A stretch of DNA of 64,000 nt from Myroides pelagicus (GCF_009711055.1 NZ_WMJY01000002.1:1-64000); one strand, 5' to 3'. Shown: positions 17,989 to 27,973, counted from the first letter of the stretch. Program-made: numbers and translations. The notes: a model not told the origin generated them from the sequence alone.

Positions 17989-19626
17989 TTATTTACTCCT
18001 TTTTTCTAATGGTCGAATGATTAATCTATCATAGATCATAAGTGTTACTACTGAGAATATTCCAATACCAAAAATAACGTACCATATTTTATTAGGGTTA
18101 TAGGTATTCCATAACATATCTACCATTTCCCAATGGGACATACCTAGTTTTTGTTCAGCAAGTGCAAAATATTCATTCTTAGAGAAAGGTAAGTGTACTT
18201 GGCTGATGTCTATGCTTTTAGTGGTTGCAAAATCTTTAAAAGATTGGGCGACTATTGACCAATCTACGTTTTCAGCTTTTAAATTGAATTGTTTTTCAAA
18301 TGCTGAAATAGGCATATTTAATGCTTTAGCTCCTTGTTCTATGAATTGTTCATGGGTAACTACTTCAGGCATTTTAATACCTCTTCCAGTCATCTCTGTT
18401 TTTAGTAGAGAAAGTTTATCTGACCATGATTGATATAGGTTTCCAGAAATATATTCTGTGACTTTATAGCTGGCAGCTACAGGTAAAAAGTAAGTGCTTT
18501 GATAAAGTCCCTCTTTACCTTTTGGTGTAATTAGGGCGATAAATGAGGATACCGTAGGGCTAGACATCATTTCTCCAATAGAGAAAACCATTGTGCCTAT
18601 AATTGTAAATATGGGATTGTGGGTATAGAACGTAAGTCCAACTCCAATACTAGCAATAATAGCTCCTCTGATCACGGCATTGATATGACGCATTTTTGTA
18701 ACGAAGTATGAGATACTCACCTGACAAATGATAATCATAAACGAGTCGATGTTAGTAAACCACTCAGGTTTTACTTGTCCATCTTGTGTCATTAATCGTC
18801 CTAAGAAAGGAATATTTTCATTTAACCAGCCACTCAATGCAGCTGAGTTTACCCAATCTTCAATGAAGTTTGGTAAAGTATTGAATAGTTGGTTAAACAT
18901 TGTCCAAAAACCAACCATTAGGATTAAAAGTACTCCAAGCCTTACATCTCTTAACGCTTCAAAAATCCCCATAATAGAGTCTTTGATTGCTTTACCAATA
19001 GAATCTTTTGGTTTCTCTGTTTTAGGTTCTTTGTAAAAGAAAAGCAGTACTAATAAGTTGATACAAATTACGATTGCTGCCTGGATGAAGATTATTTTCC
19101 AGCCATAAGTTGTACGTAAACCTGAAGACATCGTTGGTCCAATAAAACCACCAATATTTACCATCATATAGAAAATACCAAAACCTACGGTACCCGTTGA
19201 TTCGTCAGTATTTCTCGCTATAATAGCTGATGCTACAGGCTTAAAGAATGCGGCTCCAATGGCAACTAATAAAAATGCTAGATAGACATTCGTAAAGGTA
19301 CTTACTTCTCCTAGTAGGTAATACCCCATAATCATAATGATAAAGGCTATAGTTAGGGATATTTTATAACCTATTCGGTCAGCTATAACACCAAATACTA
19401 AAGGTAAAAAATAGAGAGTACTAACAATTCCCCCCATAATACTTCCTTTTTGTATGTGGTCAAACCCAAGGCCTCCTGTGTCTGTTGACCCTACTAAATA
19501 AAGACCTAATAAGGTGTAAATTCCGTACCAAGCCCAACGTTCCATCAGCTCCATAAAGCTTCCTATCCAGAAGTTTTTATTGAAAGACGTCAAGGTTTGA
19601 AAAAAAGATTTTTTATTCTGTGACAT
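17989..19626 (-). CDS. POT-like MFS transporter with C-terminal soluble insert
   Basis: A 545-residue membrane transporter. The POT motif appears in the variant ELMERWAWYG (residues 26-35), and AAFFKPVASAIIARN replaces the usual FFKPN string, so it is a diverged POT-type carrier and its substrate may not be a simple dipeptide. About 12 membrane segments are seen. A soluble stretch of about 125 residues (387-511) with two similar helical modules (HEQFIEQGAKALNMP and KNEYFALAEQKLGMS) lies before the last membrane helix. It has its own terminator at 17940-17964 and a 1.1-kb gap from the 702-residue transporter, so it is probably a separate transcript within the same cluster. Confidence 0.87.
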   Translation of the reverse strand: MSQNKKSFFQTLTSFNKNFWIGSFMELMERWAWYGIYTLLGLYLVGSTDTGGLGFDHIQKGSIMGGIVSTLYFLPLVFGVIADRIGYKISLTIAFIIMIMGYYLLGEVSTFTNVYLAFLLVAIGAAFFKPVASAIIARNTDESTGTVGFGIFYMMVNIGGFIGPTMSSGLRTTYGWKIIFIQAAIVICINLLVLLFFYKEPKTEKPKDSIGKAIKDSIMGIFEALRDVRLGVLLILMVGFWTMFNQLFNTLPNFIEDWVNSAALSGWLNENIPFLGRLMTQDGQVKPEWFTNIDSFMIIICQVSISYFVTKMRHINAVIRGAIIASIGVGLTFYTHNPIFTIIGTMVFSIGEMMSSPTVSSFIALITPKGKEGLYQSTYFLPVAASYKVTEYISGNLYQSWSDKLSLLKTEMTGRGIKMPEVVTHEQFIEQGAKALNMPISAFEKQFNLKAENVDWSIVAQSFKDFATTKSIDISQVHLPFSKNEYFALAEQKLGMSHWEMVDMLWNTYNPNKIWYVIFGIGIFSVVTLMIYDRLIIRPLEKRSK

Positions 19627-19704
19627 AATCGTATTAGAAGATGTTTGATTAAGGGTGTAAGTTACTTCCTAATTTCTGTTTTTCAATGAGAAAAGTGCAT
19701 AAAA

Positions 19705-19728
19705 AAGCACCTAATTATTTAGGTGCTT
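19705..19728 (-). terminator. Rho-independent terminator of the 512-residue transporter gene
   Basis: A 10-bp stem (AAGCACCTAA / TTAGGTGCTT) with a 4-base loop. The A run at 19701-19706 supplies the minus-strand T tract. It lies 30 bases past the transporter stop. Confidence 0.88.
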
Positions 19729-19757
19729 CTTTAAAATATACTTTTTTATAGAATTAG

Positions 19758-21296
19758 TTATCTTACTTCTTGCATTAATTTTTTCATCAATGGAGATAAG
19801 GCAATTAAAACTACCCCTGCAATAACGGCATATAAACCTAAGTCTTTATACCCATCTGTGTAAGCGATTAAAGCATCATAATTAGGGTGGTTACCAGTTG
19901 GTACTTCTGAACGTGTTTTAGACATCGCTGCTCCCAAAAGACCGGCTACATATTGTCCGTATGCACTTGCTAAGAACCACATTCCCATCATCATTCCTTG
20001 TAAGTTCGCTGTCGATAATTTTGTCATAATCGATAGACCTATTGGCGACAGACATAACTCCCCTAATGTAATTACTAACAGAGCAAAAGTAAAGAAGTCT
20101 AGTGATGTCATACCTACTGTGTCTGCGAAGAAACGTGTTCCAAATAAGGCATAGTATCCTGCACCTAAAAGAATAAAACCTAAACCGAATTTCATCACTG
20201 TGTTTGGTTCTATTTTCTTTTTAGCCATCCATATCCATAGAAGACCTAATAATGGAGCAATAAATATGATAAAGAAAGCCCCTCCAGAGTTATTTACACC
20301 ATTTGGATCTAAGTGCATACCCAACAAATCAGAGTTTAGGTTCTTAGCTGCAAAGATACTTAGTGATCCACCTGCTTGTTCATAAATACCAAAGAATAGG
20401 ATAGAAAAGAAGATAAAGACTAAAGCTGCAATAATCTTTTTACGCTCTGAACTATTTAACTTTGTCATTTCATAGAATAAATAGATAAGAGCTAGTGGAC
20501 CTACAGTATACATAAAGTAAGCAGTATAGTCTGTATTGTCAATCATAAATACAATAACAGGAACCATAGCGAAAGTCAGAATATAGGTACCTATTTCTTT
20601 CCATAGAGGCATTCTGATTTCCTTACCGTCTTTCGTGATTTCTTTTGGTTGTAAACCAATTGGACCTAAGTGTCTTTTTGTAAATACGAAGTTTACTAAA
20701 CTGATTAGCATTACAAAAGCAGCAAGTCCAAAAGCAACACTCCAACGGTGTGCTTCATCAATTGTATCTTGTAATAAGTGACCTTTACCAATAGCAATAC
20801 ATAAGTATCCTCCAATCAATGCTCCTAGGTTGATACCCGCATAGAATAGCGAGAATCCTGCATCTGTACGCGAGTCTCCTTTTTTGTATAGATATCCTAC
20901 CATTGTAGAAATATTTGGCTTGAAGAAACCTGTACCGATAACGGTGAATGCAATTCCCAAGAAGAAATATGCGTGTGGATCAACAGCCAGAATAATACTA
21001 CCTAAGATCATCATTGAGCCTCCCCAGAATAGAGATTTACGGAAACCTAATATTTTGTCTGCAAATAAACCTCCTAAGAATGTAAATGCGTAAACGAATG
21101 CCTGCGTAGCTCCATATTGTAAGTTCGCTTGGGCTTCTCCAAAATTTAGTTGGTCAATCATAAAGAAAACCAACATACCTCTCATTCCGTAGAAACTAAA
21201 GCGTTCCCACATTTCTGAGAAGAATAGACTCCAAATTTGTTTAGGGTATTTACCCTCAAAATTTTGAATATCTTCTAATGTCTGTGTTTGACTCAT
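19758..21296 (-). CDS. Peptide MFS transporter (POT/PTR family)
   Basis: A 512-residue proton-coupled oligopeptide transporter of standard length. EMWERFSFYG (residues 28-37 region) carries the ExxER proton-coupling motif; VIGTGFFKPNIST and AGFSLFYAGINLGA are family strings. It has about 14 membrane segments and no large insert. It lies 38 bases downstream of the 590-residue paralogue on the same strand, so the two are likely co-transcribed and end at the terminator at 19705-19728. It is more distant from the 590/702-residue pair than those are from each other, so it is a separate paralogue rather than a fresh duplication. Confidence 0.94.
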   Translation of the reverse strand: MSQTQTLEDIQNFEGKYPKQIWSLFFSEMWERFSFYGMRGMLVFFMIDQLNFGEAQANLQYGATQAFVYAFTFLGGLFADKILGFRKSLFWGGSMMILGSIILAVDPHAYFFLGIAFTVIGTGFFKPNISTMVGYLYKKGDSRTDAGFSLFYAGINLGALIGGYLCIAIGKGHLLQDTIDEAHRWSVAFGLAAFVMLISLVNFVFTKRHLGPIGLQPKEITKDGKEIRMPLWKEIGTYILTFAMVPVIVFMIDNTDYTAYFMYTVGPLALIYLFYEMTKLNSSERKKIIAALVFIFFSILFFGIYEQAGGSLSIFAAKNLNSDLLGMHLDPNGVNNSGGAFFIIFIAPLLGLLWIWMAKKKIEPNTVMKFGLGFILLGAGYYALFGTRFFADTVGMTSLDFFTFALLVITLGELCLSPIGLSIMTKLSTANLQGMMMGMWFLASAYGQYVAGLLGAAMSKTRSEVPTGNHPNYDALIAYTDGYKDLGLYAVIAGVVLIALSPLMKKLMQEVR

Positions 21297-21334
21297 TGTT
21301 TTTATATTTTATATTGTGCAATGCACGGATGTTC

Positions 21335-23107
21335 TTAACGAACACCGTGCATTAGTTTTTTCAATAGTGGATTGACTAACATCACTAAAATAGCAGCAGC
21401 TGCAGGGATGATAGTAAATAGGAAGAAGAAGTGACTCAATGAATATTCTTCTCTGATGTTTTCAATTTGTCCCCCTAGTATAGCTGCAAATTTTTGTGCA
21501 ATAGCAAGGGCTAAGTACCACATACCAAACATAAATGCAAGCATTTTTCCTGGTACTAGTTTAGAGACATAAGACAGTCCTACTGGAGAGATAAATAATT
21601 CTCCTAAGGTATGGAATAAGTAGGTAAGAACTAAGAACATCATCGACATTTTTACTCCTTCACTTGCTCCCATAGAACCTAAACCTAAGATTAAAAACCC
21701 GATTGCAACGAATAATAATCCTATTCCGTATTTGAATGCTGCAGATGGGTTGTATTTAGAATCCCATAGTTTAGACACTGACGACGCTAAGGCGATAATA
21801 AAGAATGAGTTAAGAATTGAGAACCAAGAAACAGTGATTTCAGAAGATTCTTTACTAAACTCTTGGTTTAACATATAGATGGCCATTGCCCAGATTGCTG
21901 CAAAACAAATGAATAGAATTATATTTGATAATGCGATCTTTTTCCATGTAGCTTTAGCTAATAGTATTAATACCCAAGAAATGATCAGTAAAGGAATAAT
22001 CGTCAAACAAGTGTTAATAATGTTGAAAATTAATAAGGCGGGACCTTCTAAAGTTCTATCCACATAGTCTCTTGCTACTAATACTAACGATGTAGCTCCT
22101 TGTTCGAAACTCATAAAGAAGAACATCAAAAAGAAAGCAAGTAGAATAACAGCAAACATTCTATCTCTGATGATTTTTCCATAACGTAGAATACGTGAAA
22201 TCACTAAGTATAAGAAAGTTATTAAGGCTAATACAGCCATAATGTTTTGTCCTCTCAATATATCTGTATCTAAGAAAGAGAATAAGTCTAATACACCGTT
22301 TTTAGATAGTGGATCGTTAAAGGCATACAATAGACCAATTACAGATACAATTGCTATTAAAACATAGTCGATTGTAGTATATGGATTTTTAGTTTCTTCG
22401 TCTTCTTTTATTTGTTCAGGTGTTTTATCAACAGTAGTATTTACTTCTTTCAATTCTCCTAAAGTACCCATCAATGGTTTTGCTAACCAAAACTGTATTG
22501 TACCTAATAACATGAAGATACCTGCTAAACCAAATCCATAGTGCCATCCTTCTGTTTCTGCTAAGTATCCACAAAGCATCATACCGAAGAACGCTCCTGA
22601 GTTTACTCCCATGTAGAAGATAGTATAAGCACCATCTTTTTTCTCTGGAAGTGATTTGTACATCTCTCCTAAGATAGAAGGCATGTTTGGTTTAAAGAAT
22701 CCTGTACCAATTACTAAACAGGCTAATCCTAAGAAAAACCATAGTTTTGAAAAACCTTCAGCAGCCATAGATGCGTGACCTAGTGTCATGATAATAGCTC
22801 CAATAATAACTGCCCAACGCGAGCCGATATATTTATCAGCGATTACTCCACCTAATATTGGTGTAAGGTATAATAGCATGGCATATGTTCCGTAAAGTGC
22901 ACCTGCTTGTTCTGCAGACCATCCCCAACCAGAGAAAGGATCATCAAATAGTACCTTTGCTGTTAAGAATTGAATCAATAATACTCTCATCCCATAGAAT
23001 GAGAAACGTTCCCACATTTCAGTAAAGAACAGAACGAACAGACCTGCTGGGTGTCCTAGTACTTTCGAATCGAAAAGACCTGCTTTAGTAGCTGTTTCTG
23101 CTGCCAT
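21335..23107 (-). CDS. Peptide MFS transporter (POT/PTR family)
   Basis: A 590-residue transporter, nearly collinear with the 702-residue protein. The N-terminal LFDSKVLGHPAGLFVLFF, EMWERFSFYG, GTGFFKPNM and the C-terminal NPLLKKLMHG are shared almost residue for residue. It lacks the large ectodomain, having only a short acidic loop (NQEFSKESSEI) at that place. The two therefore look like a duplicated pair that differ in one domain. It is followed by the 512-residue transporter after 38 bases and preceded by the dipeptidyl peptidase (75-base gap), which suggests a peptidase-plus-uptake unit. Confidence 0.94.
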   Translation of the reverse strand: MAAETATKAGLFDSKVLGHPAGLFVLFFTEMWERFSFYGMRVLLIQFLTAKVLFDDPFSGWGWSAEQAGALYGTYAMLLYLTPILGGVIADKYIGSRWAVIIGAIIMTLGHASMAAEGFSKLWFFLGLACLVIGTGFFKPNMPSILGEMYKSLPEKKDGAYTIFYMGVNSGAFFGMMLCGYLAETEGWHYGFGLAGIFMLLGTIQFWLAKPLMGTLGELKEVNTTVDKTPEQIKEDEETKNPYTTIDYVLIAIVSVIGLLYAFNDPLSKNGVLDLFSFLDTDILRGQNIMAVLALITFLYLVISRILRYGKIIRDRMFAVILLAFFLMFFFMSFEQGATSLVLVARDYVDRTLEGPALLIFNIINTCLTIIPLLIISWVLILLAKATWKKIALSNIILFICFAAIWAMAIYMLNQEFSKESSEITVSWFSILNSFFIIALASSVSKLWDSKYNPSAAFKYGIGLLFVAIGFLILGLGSMGASEGVKMSMMFLVLTYLFHTLGELFISPVGLSYVSKLVPGKMLAFMFGMWYLALAIAQKFAAILGGQIENIREEYSLSHFFFLFTIIPAAAAILVMLVNPLLKKLMHGVR

Positions 23108-23182
23108 TTAAATAAAAATTATTAGTTTGTTTAAATTAAGTACGTTATAAAAGATTGTTTTTCGGTGGTATAAATCTGTGTT

Positions 23183-25348
23183 TTATAAGTTGTTTAAGAC
23201 AAAATTAGTCATCTTAGTGTATAATTGTAGTCTAGTATTACCTCCGTAAATGCCGTGATTTCTATCAGGGTAGATTAGCCAATCAAAGTCTTTGTTTTTT
23301 TGTACTAATGTTTCTACCATTGCCATTGCATTTTGAACGTGAACATTGTCATCTGCTGTTCCGTGGATTAGTAGGTATTTTCCTGTTAATTGATCTGCAT
23401 GTGTGAAAGGTGAATTGTCATCATAGCCTTTAGGGTTTTCTTGAGGTGTGGTCATGTAGCGCTCTGTGTAGATACTGTCGTAGTATCTCCAGTTGATTAC
23501 GGGTGCTACAGCGATTGCCATTTTAAATACGTCATTTCCTTGAAGTAAACAGTTTGAAGACATAAAACCTCCGTAACTCCATCCCCAAATACCTATTCTT
23601 GTTGCATCTACATAACTTTGTTGCCCTAAATGTTTTGCAACATTTATTTGATCTTCTACTTCATATTTTCCTAGTTGTAGCTGAGTTACTTTTTTGAAAT
23701 CTGCACCTCTAAAACCTGTACCTCTACCGTCTACTGTTACTACGATATAACCTTGTTGAGTTAGCATAATATGCCAATAGTCGTTTGAGTCAAACCATTT
23801 GTCTGCTACTTGTTGTGAACCTGGTCCACTGTACTGATACATGAATACAGGGTATTTTTTAGCAGGGTCAAAGTCTTTAGGTTTCATTACCCATGCATTA
23901 AGTTGTAAACCATCAGTAGTTGGCAGTTGTACAAACTCTTTTTCGGGTAAATTGTAAGCTGTAAGTTTGTCTTCTAGCGTTTCATTATTTAAAATCTCTT
24001 TGATCTTTCTTCCTGTTTTAGCGTCGTTTAAGGTATAGACAGGAGCGTGCTTACTAGAAGAATAGGTATTGATATATACATCAAGATTAGGGCTAAAAAT
24101 AGCGCTATTTGTCCCTGTTTGTGTAGAAAGTCTTTTTTTGTTTTTTCCTTTAAGACTGATAGAATAAATATCTCTATAGATAGACCCTTGTTCTACGGAT
24201 TGGAAATACAAGGTTTTATTTTTGTTGTCAATTCCATAGTAGTCAGTTACTTCCCAATTTCCTTTTGTGATTTGGTTGATTAGTCTACCTTCCTTGTTGT
24301 AGTGATATAGGTGGTTGTAGCCATCTCTTTCACTTAACCAAATAAAGTCATTATTATCTTGAAATGTAATACTTTGAATATCAACATAAGCTTTGTCTGT
24401 TTCGTTTAGAATCAGTTTTTTATCTAAAGTATTTCCATTGATAAAGAATAGCTTTAAATCATTTTGGTGTCTATTGATGATTTGAGCACTTAAGTATTTG
24501 TTGTCATTTGTCCATTTGATTCTAGGAATATAGAAATCATTGAACTCAGACAAGTTGACATCCGCTGTCTTAGCTGTCGCCACGTCATAGATATGTATAG
24601 TAACTTCAGAGTTCTTCTCACCTGCTTTGGGATATTTGAATTTATCTTGAGTAGGATATAGACCTGTGCCATAGATATCCATTGAATATTCCGGCACCTC
24701 AGTTTCATCGAATTTTACATAAGCTAATTTGTCACCATCTTTACTCCAATCAAACATTTTAACGATGCTGAATTCTTCTTCATACACCCAATCAGCAATA
24801 CCGTTAATCACGTGATTTTTCTTTCCATCATCTGTTACCTGCTGAGTGCTTCTATTAGCAATATTGTAGATATACAAATTGTTTTGATAGGCATATGCTA
24901 TTTTAGAACCATCATTTGAAAAAGTTGGTTCCATTACTGGGTGGTCGGCTATCTTAACGAGTGACTTTGTTTCTGTGTTGTACAAGAAATAATCAGCAGT
25001 TGCCGATCTTCTATAGATAGCTTTGCTATTTGTTCCAATGAGAATTTGCTTTTCATTGTGATCAAATACATAACTATCTATGTTTTTAATAGCAGAGAAA
25101 TCTTCTGTACTAAAGATAGTTGTGTTTTTCTCTAAGGTTTGGAAACTATATAGGTTGATTCCTTGATTATCACTTGAAGTATTTTCAATACGTGCATACT
25201 GGTTACTGTGCTCCATAGCATTTACGGACTGCATCGCTTTTGTACGGAAAGTACCGTCCCAAATTTCAGTAAGTTCAATCTTTTTTTGAGCGAACCCAAT
25301 TTGTGATGCTATAACACAAATTAGTAGGGTAAAGTTAAGGTGTTTCAT
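23183..25348 (-). CDS. Dipeptidyl-peptidase IV-type S9 serine peptidase
   Basis: A 721-residue exported peptidase that removes N-terminal dipeptides, typically after Pro or Ala. The signal peptide ends GFAQ about 21 residues after the ATG at 25348; an upstream TTG-initiated reading (25375) is less likely. The beta-propeller region (DPPIV_N) covers about the first two thirds and contains VYEEEFS-like residues that bind the substrate N-terminus in DPP IV. The hydrolase domain has GWSYGGFMS (nucleophile Ser), HGTADDNVH (Asp) and YPDRNHGI (His). The immediate downstream genes are peptide transporters, so released dipeptides could be taken up directly. Confidence 0.94.
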   Translation of the reverse strand: MKHLNFTLLICVIASQIGFAQKKIELTEIWDGTFRTKAMQSVNAMEHSNQYARIENTSSDNQGINLYSFQTLEKNTTIFSTEDFSAIKNIDSYVFDHNEKQILIGTNSKAIYRRSATADYFLYNTETKSLVKIADHPVMEPTFSNDGSKIAYAYQNNLYIYNIANRSTQQVTDDGKKNHVINGIADWVYEEEFSIVKMFDWSKDGDKLAYVKFDETEVPEYSMDIYGTGLYPTQDKFKYPKAGEKNSEVTIHIYDVATAKTADVNLSEFNDFYIPRIKWTNDNKYLSAQIINRHQNDLKLFFINGNTLDKKLILNETDKAYVDIQSITFQDNNDFIWLSERDGYNHLYHYNKEGRLINQITKGNWEVTDYYGIDNKNKTLYFQSVEQGSIYRDIYSISLKGKNKKRLSTQTGTNSAIFSPNLDVYINTYSSSKHAPVYTLNDAKTGRKIKEILNNETLEDKLTAYNLPEKEFVQLPTTDGLQLNAWVMKPKDFDPAKKYPVFMYQYSGPGSQQVADKWFDSNDYWHIMLTQQGYIVVTVDGRGTGFRGADFKKVTQLQLGKYEVEDQINVAKHLGQQSYVDATRIGIWGWSYGGFMSSNCLLQGNDVFKMAIAVAPVINWRYYDSIYTERYMTTPQENPKGYDDNSPFTHADQLTGKYLLIHGTADDNVHVQNAMAMVETLVQKNKDFDWLIYPDRNHGIYGGNTRLQLYTKMTNFVLNNL

Positions 25349-25375
25349 TATGTATTTAATCGAAAAAACTTTCAA

Positions 25376-25745
25376 TTTTAATGAAAAAATATGATTTACA
25401 CCAATTTATTTTTAGAATTAACCAATAAAAGCTTAATTCTATTGACACACTTTTGGTAATAAAATTCACAATTCACTGAACAAATATTATTAATTCTTCT
25501 TTTTTTGGTTTTTTTAACCTTGTATCTGTGTTCTATTATTGTTGCATAAATAAAAAATAGAATGTGTTAGCTATCTATGCATTTTTGTTATTTTTATGCT
25601 ATTTAAATAATTAATTGTATAAATAGTGGGCTAGATTTTTTAATAGTTTATTTTTTTCTTTTTGTTACTTTTAAATAGGTAAAGGTGTAGTTTGTTTTAG
25701 TCCTTCGTATAAAACTTTATCTTTGTTATTTAAAAGAAGATTATA
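25376..25745. other. Divergent intergenic region between the DPP-IV-type gene and HMG-CoA reductase
   Basis: Very AT-rich, with no gene. It holds the HMG-CoA reductase promoter near its right end (see 25691-25725) and must also hold the minus-strand promoter for the peptidase/transporter block. No operator or riboswitch was recognised. Confidence 0.6.
25691..25725 (+). promoter_or_regulatory. Bacteroidota-type promoter of the HMG-CoA reductase gene
   Basis: A -33 TTTG (25691-25694) and a perfect -7 TATCTTTG (25718-25725) are separated by 23 bases, within the known flavobacterial range. The gene starts 20 bases downstream of the -7 box, giving a short leader. Confidence 0.65.
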
Positions 25746-27062
25746 ATGACTGCTAATATTAATGGTTTTTCAAAATTAAGTAAACACGATAAAATTAATT
25801 GGATCGCTCAGACCTATTTTTCTGATGCGAACGATATTGTTGAGCTGATTGAACAATATTGGAATACAGATGAGGAGCTACAAAAGCTACACGATGAGTT
25901 TATTGAAAATACAATTACAAATTTTTACTTGCCGTTTGGTGTAGCACCCAACTTTAAGATTAATGATCGTTGGTATACAATTCCAATGGTTATCGAGGAG
26001 AGTTCTGTTGTAGCCGCTGCTTCAAAGGCAGCTAAGTTTTGGTCTGAAAGAGGCGGGTTTAAAGCGACAGTACTTGGAACAGAAAAAATAGGTCAAGTAC
26101 ACTTCATTTATAAGGGAGATAAGGATAAATTACAGAGTTACATTGATAGTCTGCAGCAAACTTTTTTAGACGATACTCTATCAATTACTCAAAATATGCA
26201 GAAGAGAGGTGGTGGTATCTCCGCTATTGTTTTAAGAGATAAAACAGAAGATTTGGCAAATTACTATCAACTACACGTTACTTTTGAGACCAAGGATAGT
26301 ATGGGCGCTAATTTTATCAATTCATGCCTAGAGCAAATTGCTAAGACGTTAAAACATGGTGCTTTGAGTTACAGTGAATTTACAGAAGAGGAAAAGGAAA
26401 TTGATGTGGTAATGAGTATTTTGTCAAACTATGTTCCTAATTGTGTTGTACGTGCGGAAGTAAGTTGCCCTATTGCTGATCTAAAAGGAAAAGATATAGC
26501 TGACCCTCAATTATTTGCTGAAAAGTTTGTTCAAGCAGTTCGTATAGCTGAAATAGAGCCATTTCGGGCAGTTACTCACAACAAAGGAGTGATGAATGGG
26601 GTAGATGCTGTTGTAGTGGCTACGGGTAATGATTTTAGAGCAATAGAAGCAGGTGTCCACGCTTATGCTTCTCGCGATGGTCAGTATAGAAGTTTGTCAC
26701 ATGCTAGTATTGAAGATGGTGTATTCCGTTTTTGGATTGATTTACCTTTAGCTTTAGGGACAGTAGGAGGATTGACTTCTTTGCATCCAATGGTGAAAGT
26801 TGCATTACAGATGCTACAAAAGCCGTCAGCAGCCGAATTAATGCAAGTTATAGCTGTCGCAGGTTTGGCTCAGAACTTTGCAGCTGTCAAGTCATTGACA
26901 ACTACTGGAATTCAACAAGGCCATATGAAAATGCACTTGATGAATATTCTGAATCAGTTTAAAGCAACAGATGCAGAGCGTGTAAAAGTTGTTGCTCATT
27001 TTGAAAAGCACGTTGTTTCACATAGTGCTGTGGTTGAGTTATTAGAAAGTCTAAGAAAATAA
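25746..27062 (+). CDS. Hydroxymethylglutaryl-CoA reductase (class II type)
   Basis: A 438-residue cytoplasmic enzyme making mevalonate from HMG-CoA, the committed step of the mevalonate pathway. The residues ENTITNFYLPFGVAPNF carry the conserved Glu and substrate loop. GNDFRAIEAGVHAYA is the catalytic Asp/nucleotide region, and LGTVGG is also conserved. Length fits class II enzymes (about 430). Such proteins are often named degradative, but in Flavobacteriaceae they serve synthesis. It has a good promoter and overlaps the GYDIA kinase by one base (stop/start TAATG), so the two are translationally coupled. Confidence 0.95.
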   Translation: MTANINGFSKLSKHDKINWIAQTYFSDANDIVELIEQYWNTDEELQKLHDEFIENTITNFYLPFGVAPNFKINDRWYTIPMVIEESSVVAAASKAAKFWSERGGFKATVLGTEKIGQVHFIYKGDKDKLQSYIDSLQQTFLDDTLSITQNMQKRGGGISAIVLRDKTEDLANYYQLHVTFETKDSMGANFINSCLEQIAKTLKHGALSYSEFTEEEKEIDVVMSILSNYVPNCVVRAEVSCPIADLKGKDIADPQLFAEKFVQAVRIAEIEPFRAVTHNKGVMNGVDAVVVATGNDFRAIEAGVHAYASRDGQYRSLSHASIEDGVFRFWIDLPLALGTVGGLTSLHPMVKVALQMLQKPSAAELMQVIAVAGLAQNFAAVKSLTTTGIQQGHMKMHLMNILNQFKATDAERVKVVAHFEKHVVSHSAVVELLESLRK

Positions 27063-27973
27063 TGACAAAAGAGTTTTATAGTAATGGGAAGCTCCTGTTA
27101 TCAGGTGAATACGTTGTCTTAGAAGGGGCGGTTGCTTTTGCATTGCCTACTAAGTTTGGTCAATCATTAAGTATTGTTGAGACTGAGACTGATTGTATCC
27201 ACTGGGTAAGTTATGATGTAGATGGTCAGGTTTGGATGGAGGAAGAGGTAGATTTAACTGATATAGCCGGTGATCATACCATAATAAATAAATCAACGTA
27301 TTATACTACATTAGTGCAAGTGCTACGTGCTGCACATAGACAAAATCCAACTGTACTTATTCGAGGTTTTGAAGTAACTTCTAAGCTTACTTTTCCGCGT
27401 TTATGGGGGTTAGGGACTTCTTCTACTTGGATTAATAATATAGCCCAATGGTTAGCTATTAACCCGTATCAATTACTTAATGAGTCATTTGGAGGGAGTG
27501 GTTATGATATTGCTTGCGCGCAGTATCCCCAAGGTTTGTTTTATACCTTAACAAAGTCAATAAACCCCTCAATAGAGCTGGTTTCATTTCAGCCGTCATT
27601 TATTAGTTCTATTTATTTTGTGTATTTGAATCAAAAGAAAAGTAGTAAAGAAGCAATTGCTAACTTTAAAGCCAATCACAACTTACTCGATGAATCTATA
27701 GGACGGATTTCTGAGATCAGTAAGGAACTGGCTGTTAGTAAATCTTTAGCTAAGTTTACTGCATTGGTTGAAGAGCATGAGCAAATTATGAGTAATGTTT
27801 TAGGGATACAGCCTATAAAAAAGCTCTTGTTTGAAGATTTTGAAGGAACTATTAAGAGCTTAGGAGGATGGGGTGGTGATTTTGTAATGGTTCTTTGTGA
27901 AACTAATCCGAAGGAGTATTTTCAAAGCAAAGGATACGAGACTATATTGTCTTTTGAGGAAATGATTTTATAG
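27062..27973 (+). CDS. GYDIA-type GHMP-family kinase
   Basis: A 303-residue small-molecule kinase of the GHMP superfamily. The N-terminal KLLLSGEYVVLEGA is the typical GHMP opening. The phosphate-binding loop reads RLWGLGTSST instead of the usual GLGSSAA. The family-naming GGSGYDIACA follows at about residues 143-152. The conserved C-terminal glycine-rich motif is GGWGGDFVM. It starts on the last base of the HMG-CoA reductase gene, strongly implying a role in the same pathway. The substrate is unproven; phosphomevalonate is a reasonable guess because no canonical phosphomevalonate kinase is seen here. Confidence 0.88.
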   Translation: MTKEFYSNGKLLLSGEYVVLEGAVAFALPTKFGQSLSIVETETDCIHWVSYDVDGQVWMEEEVDLTDIAGDHTIINKSTYYTTLVQVLRAAHRQNPTVLIRGFEVTSKLTFPRLWGLGTSSTWINNIAQWLAINPYQLLNESFGGSGYDIACAQYPQGLFYTLTKSINPSIELVSFQPSFISSIYFVYLNQKKSSKEAIANFKANHNLLDESIGRISEISKELAVSKSLAKFTALVEEHEQIMSNVLGIQPIKKLLFEDFEGTIKSLGGWGGDFVMVLCETNPKEYFQSKGYETILSFEEMIL

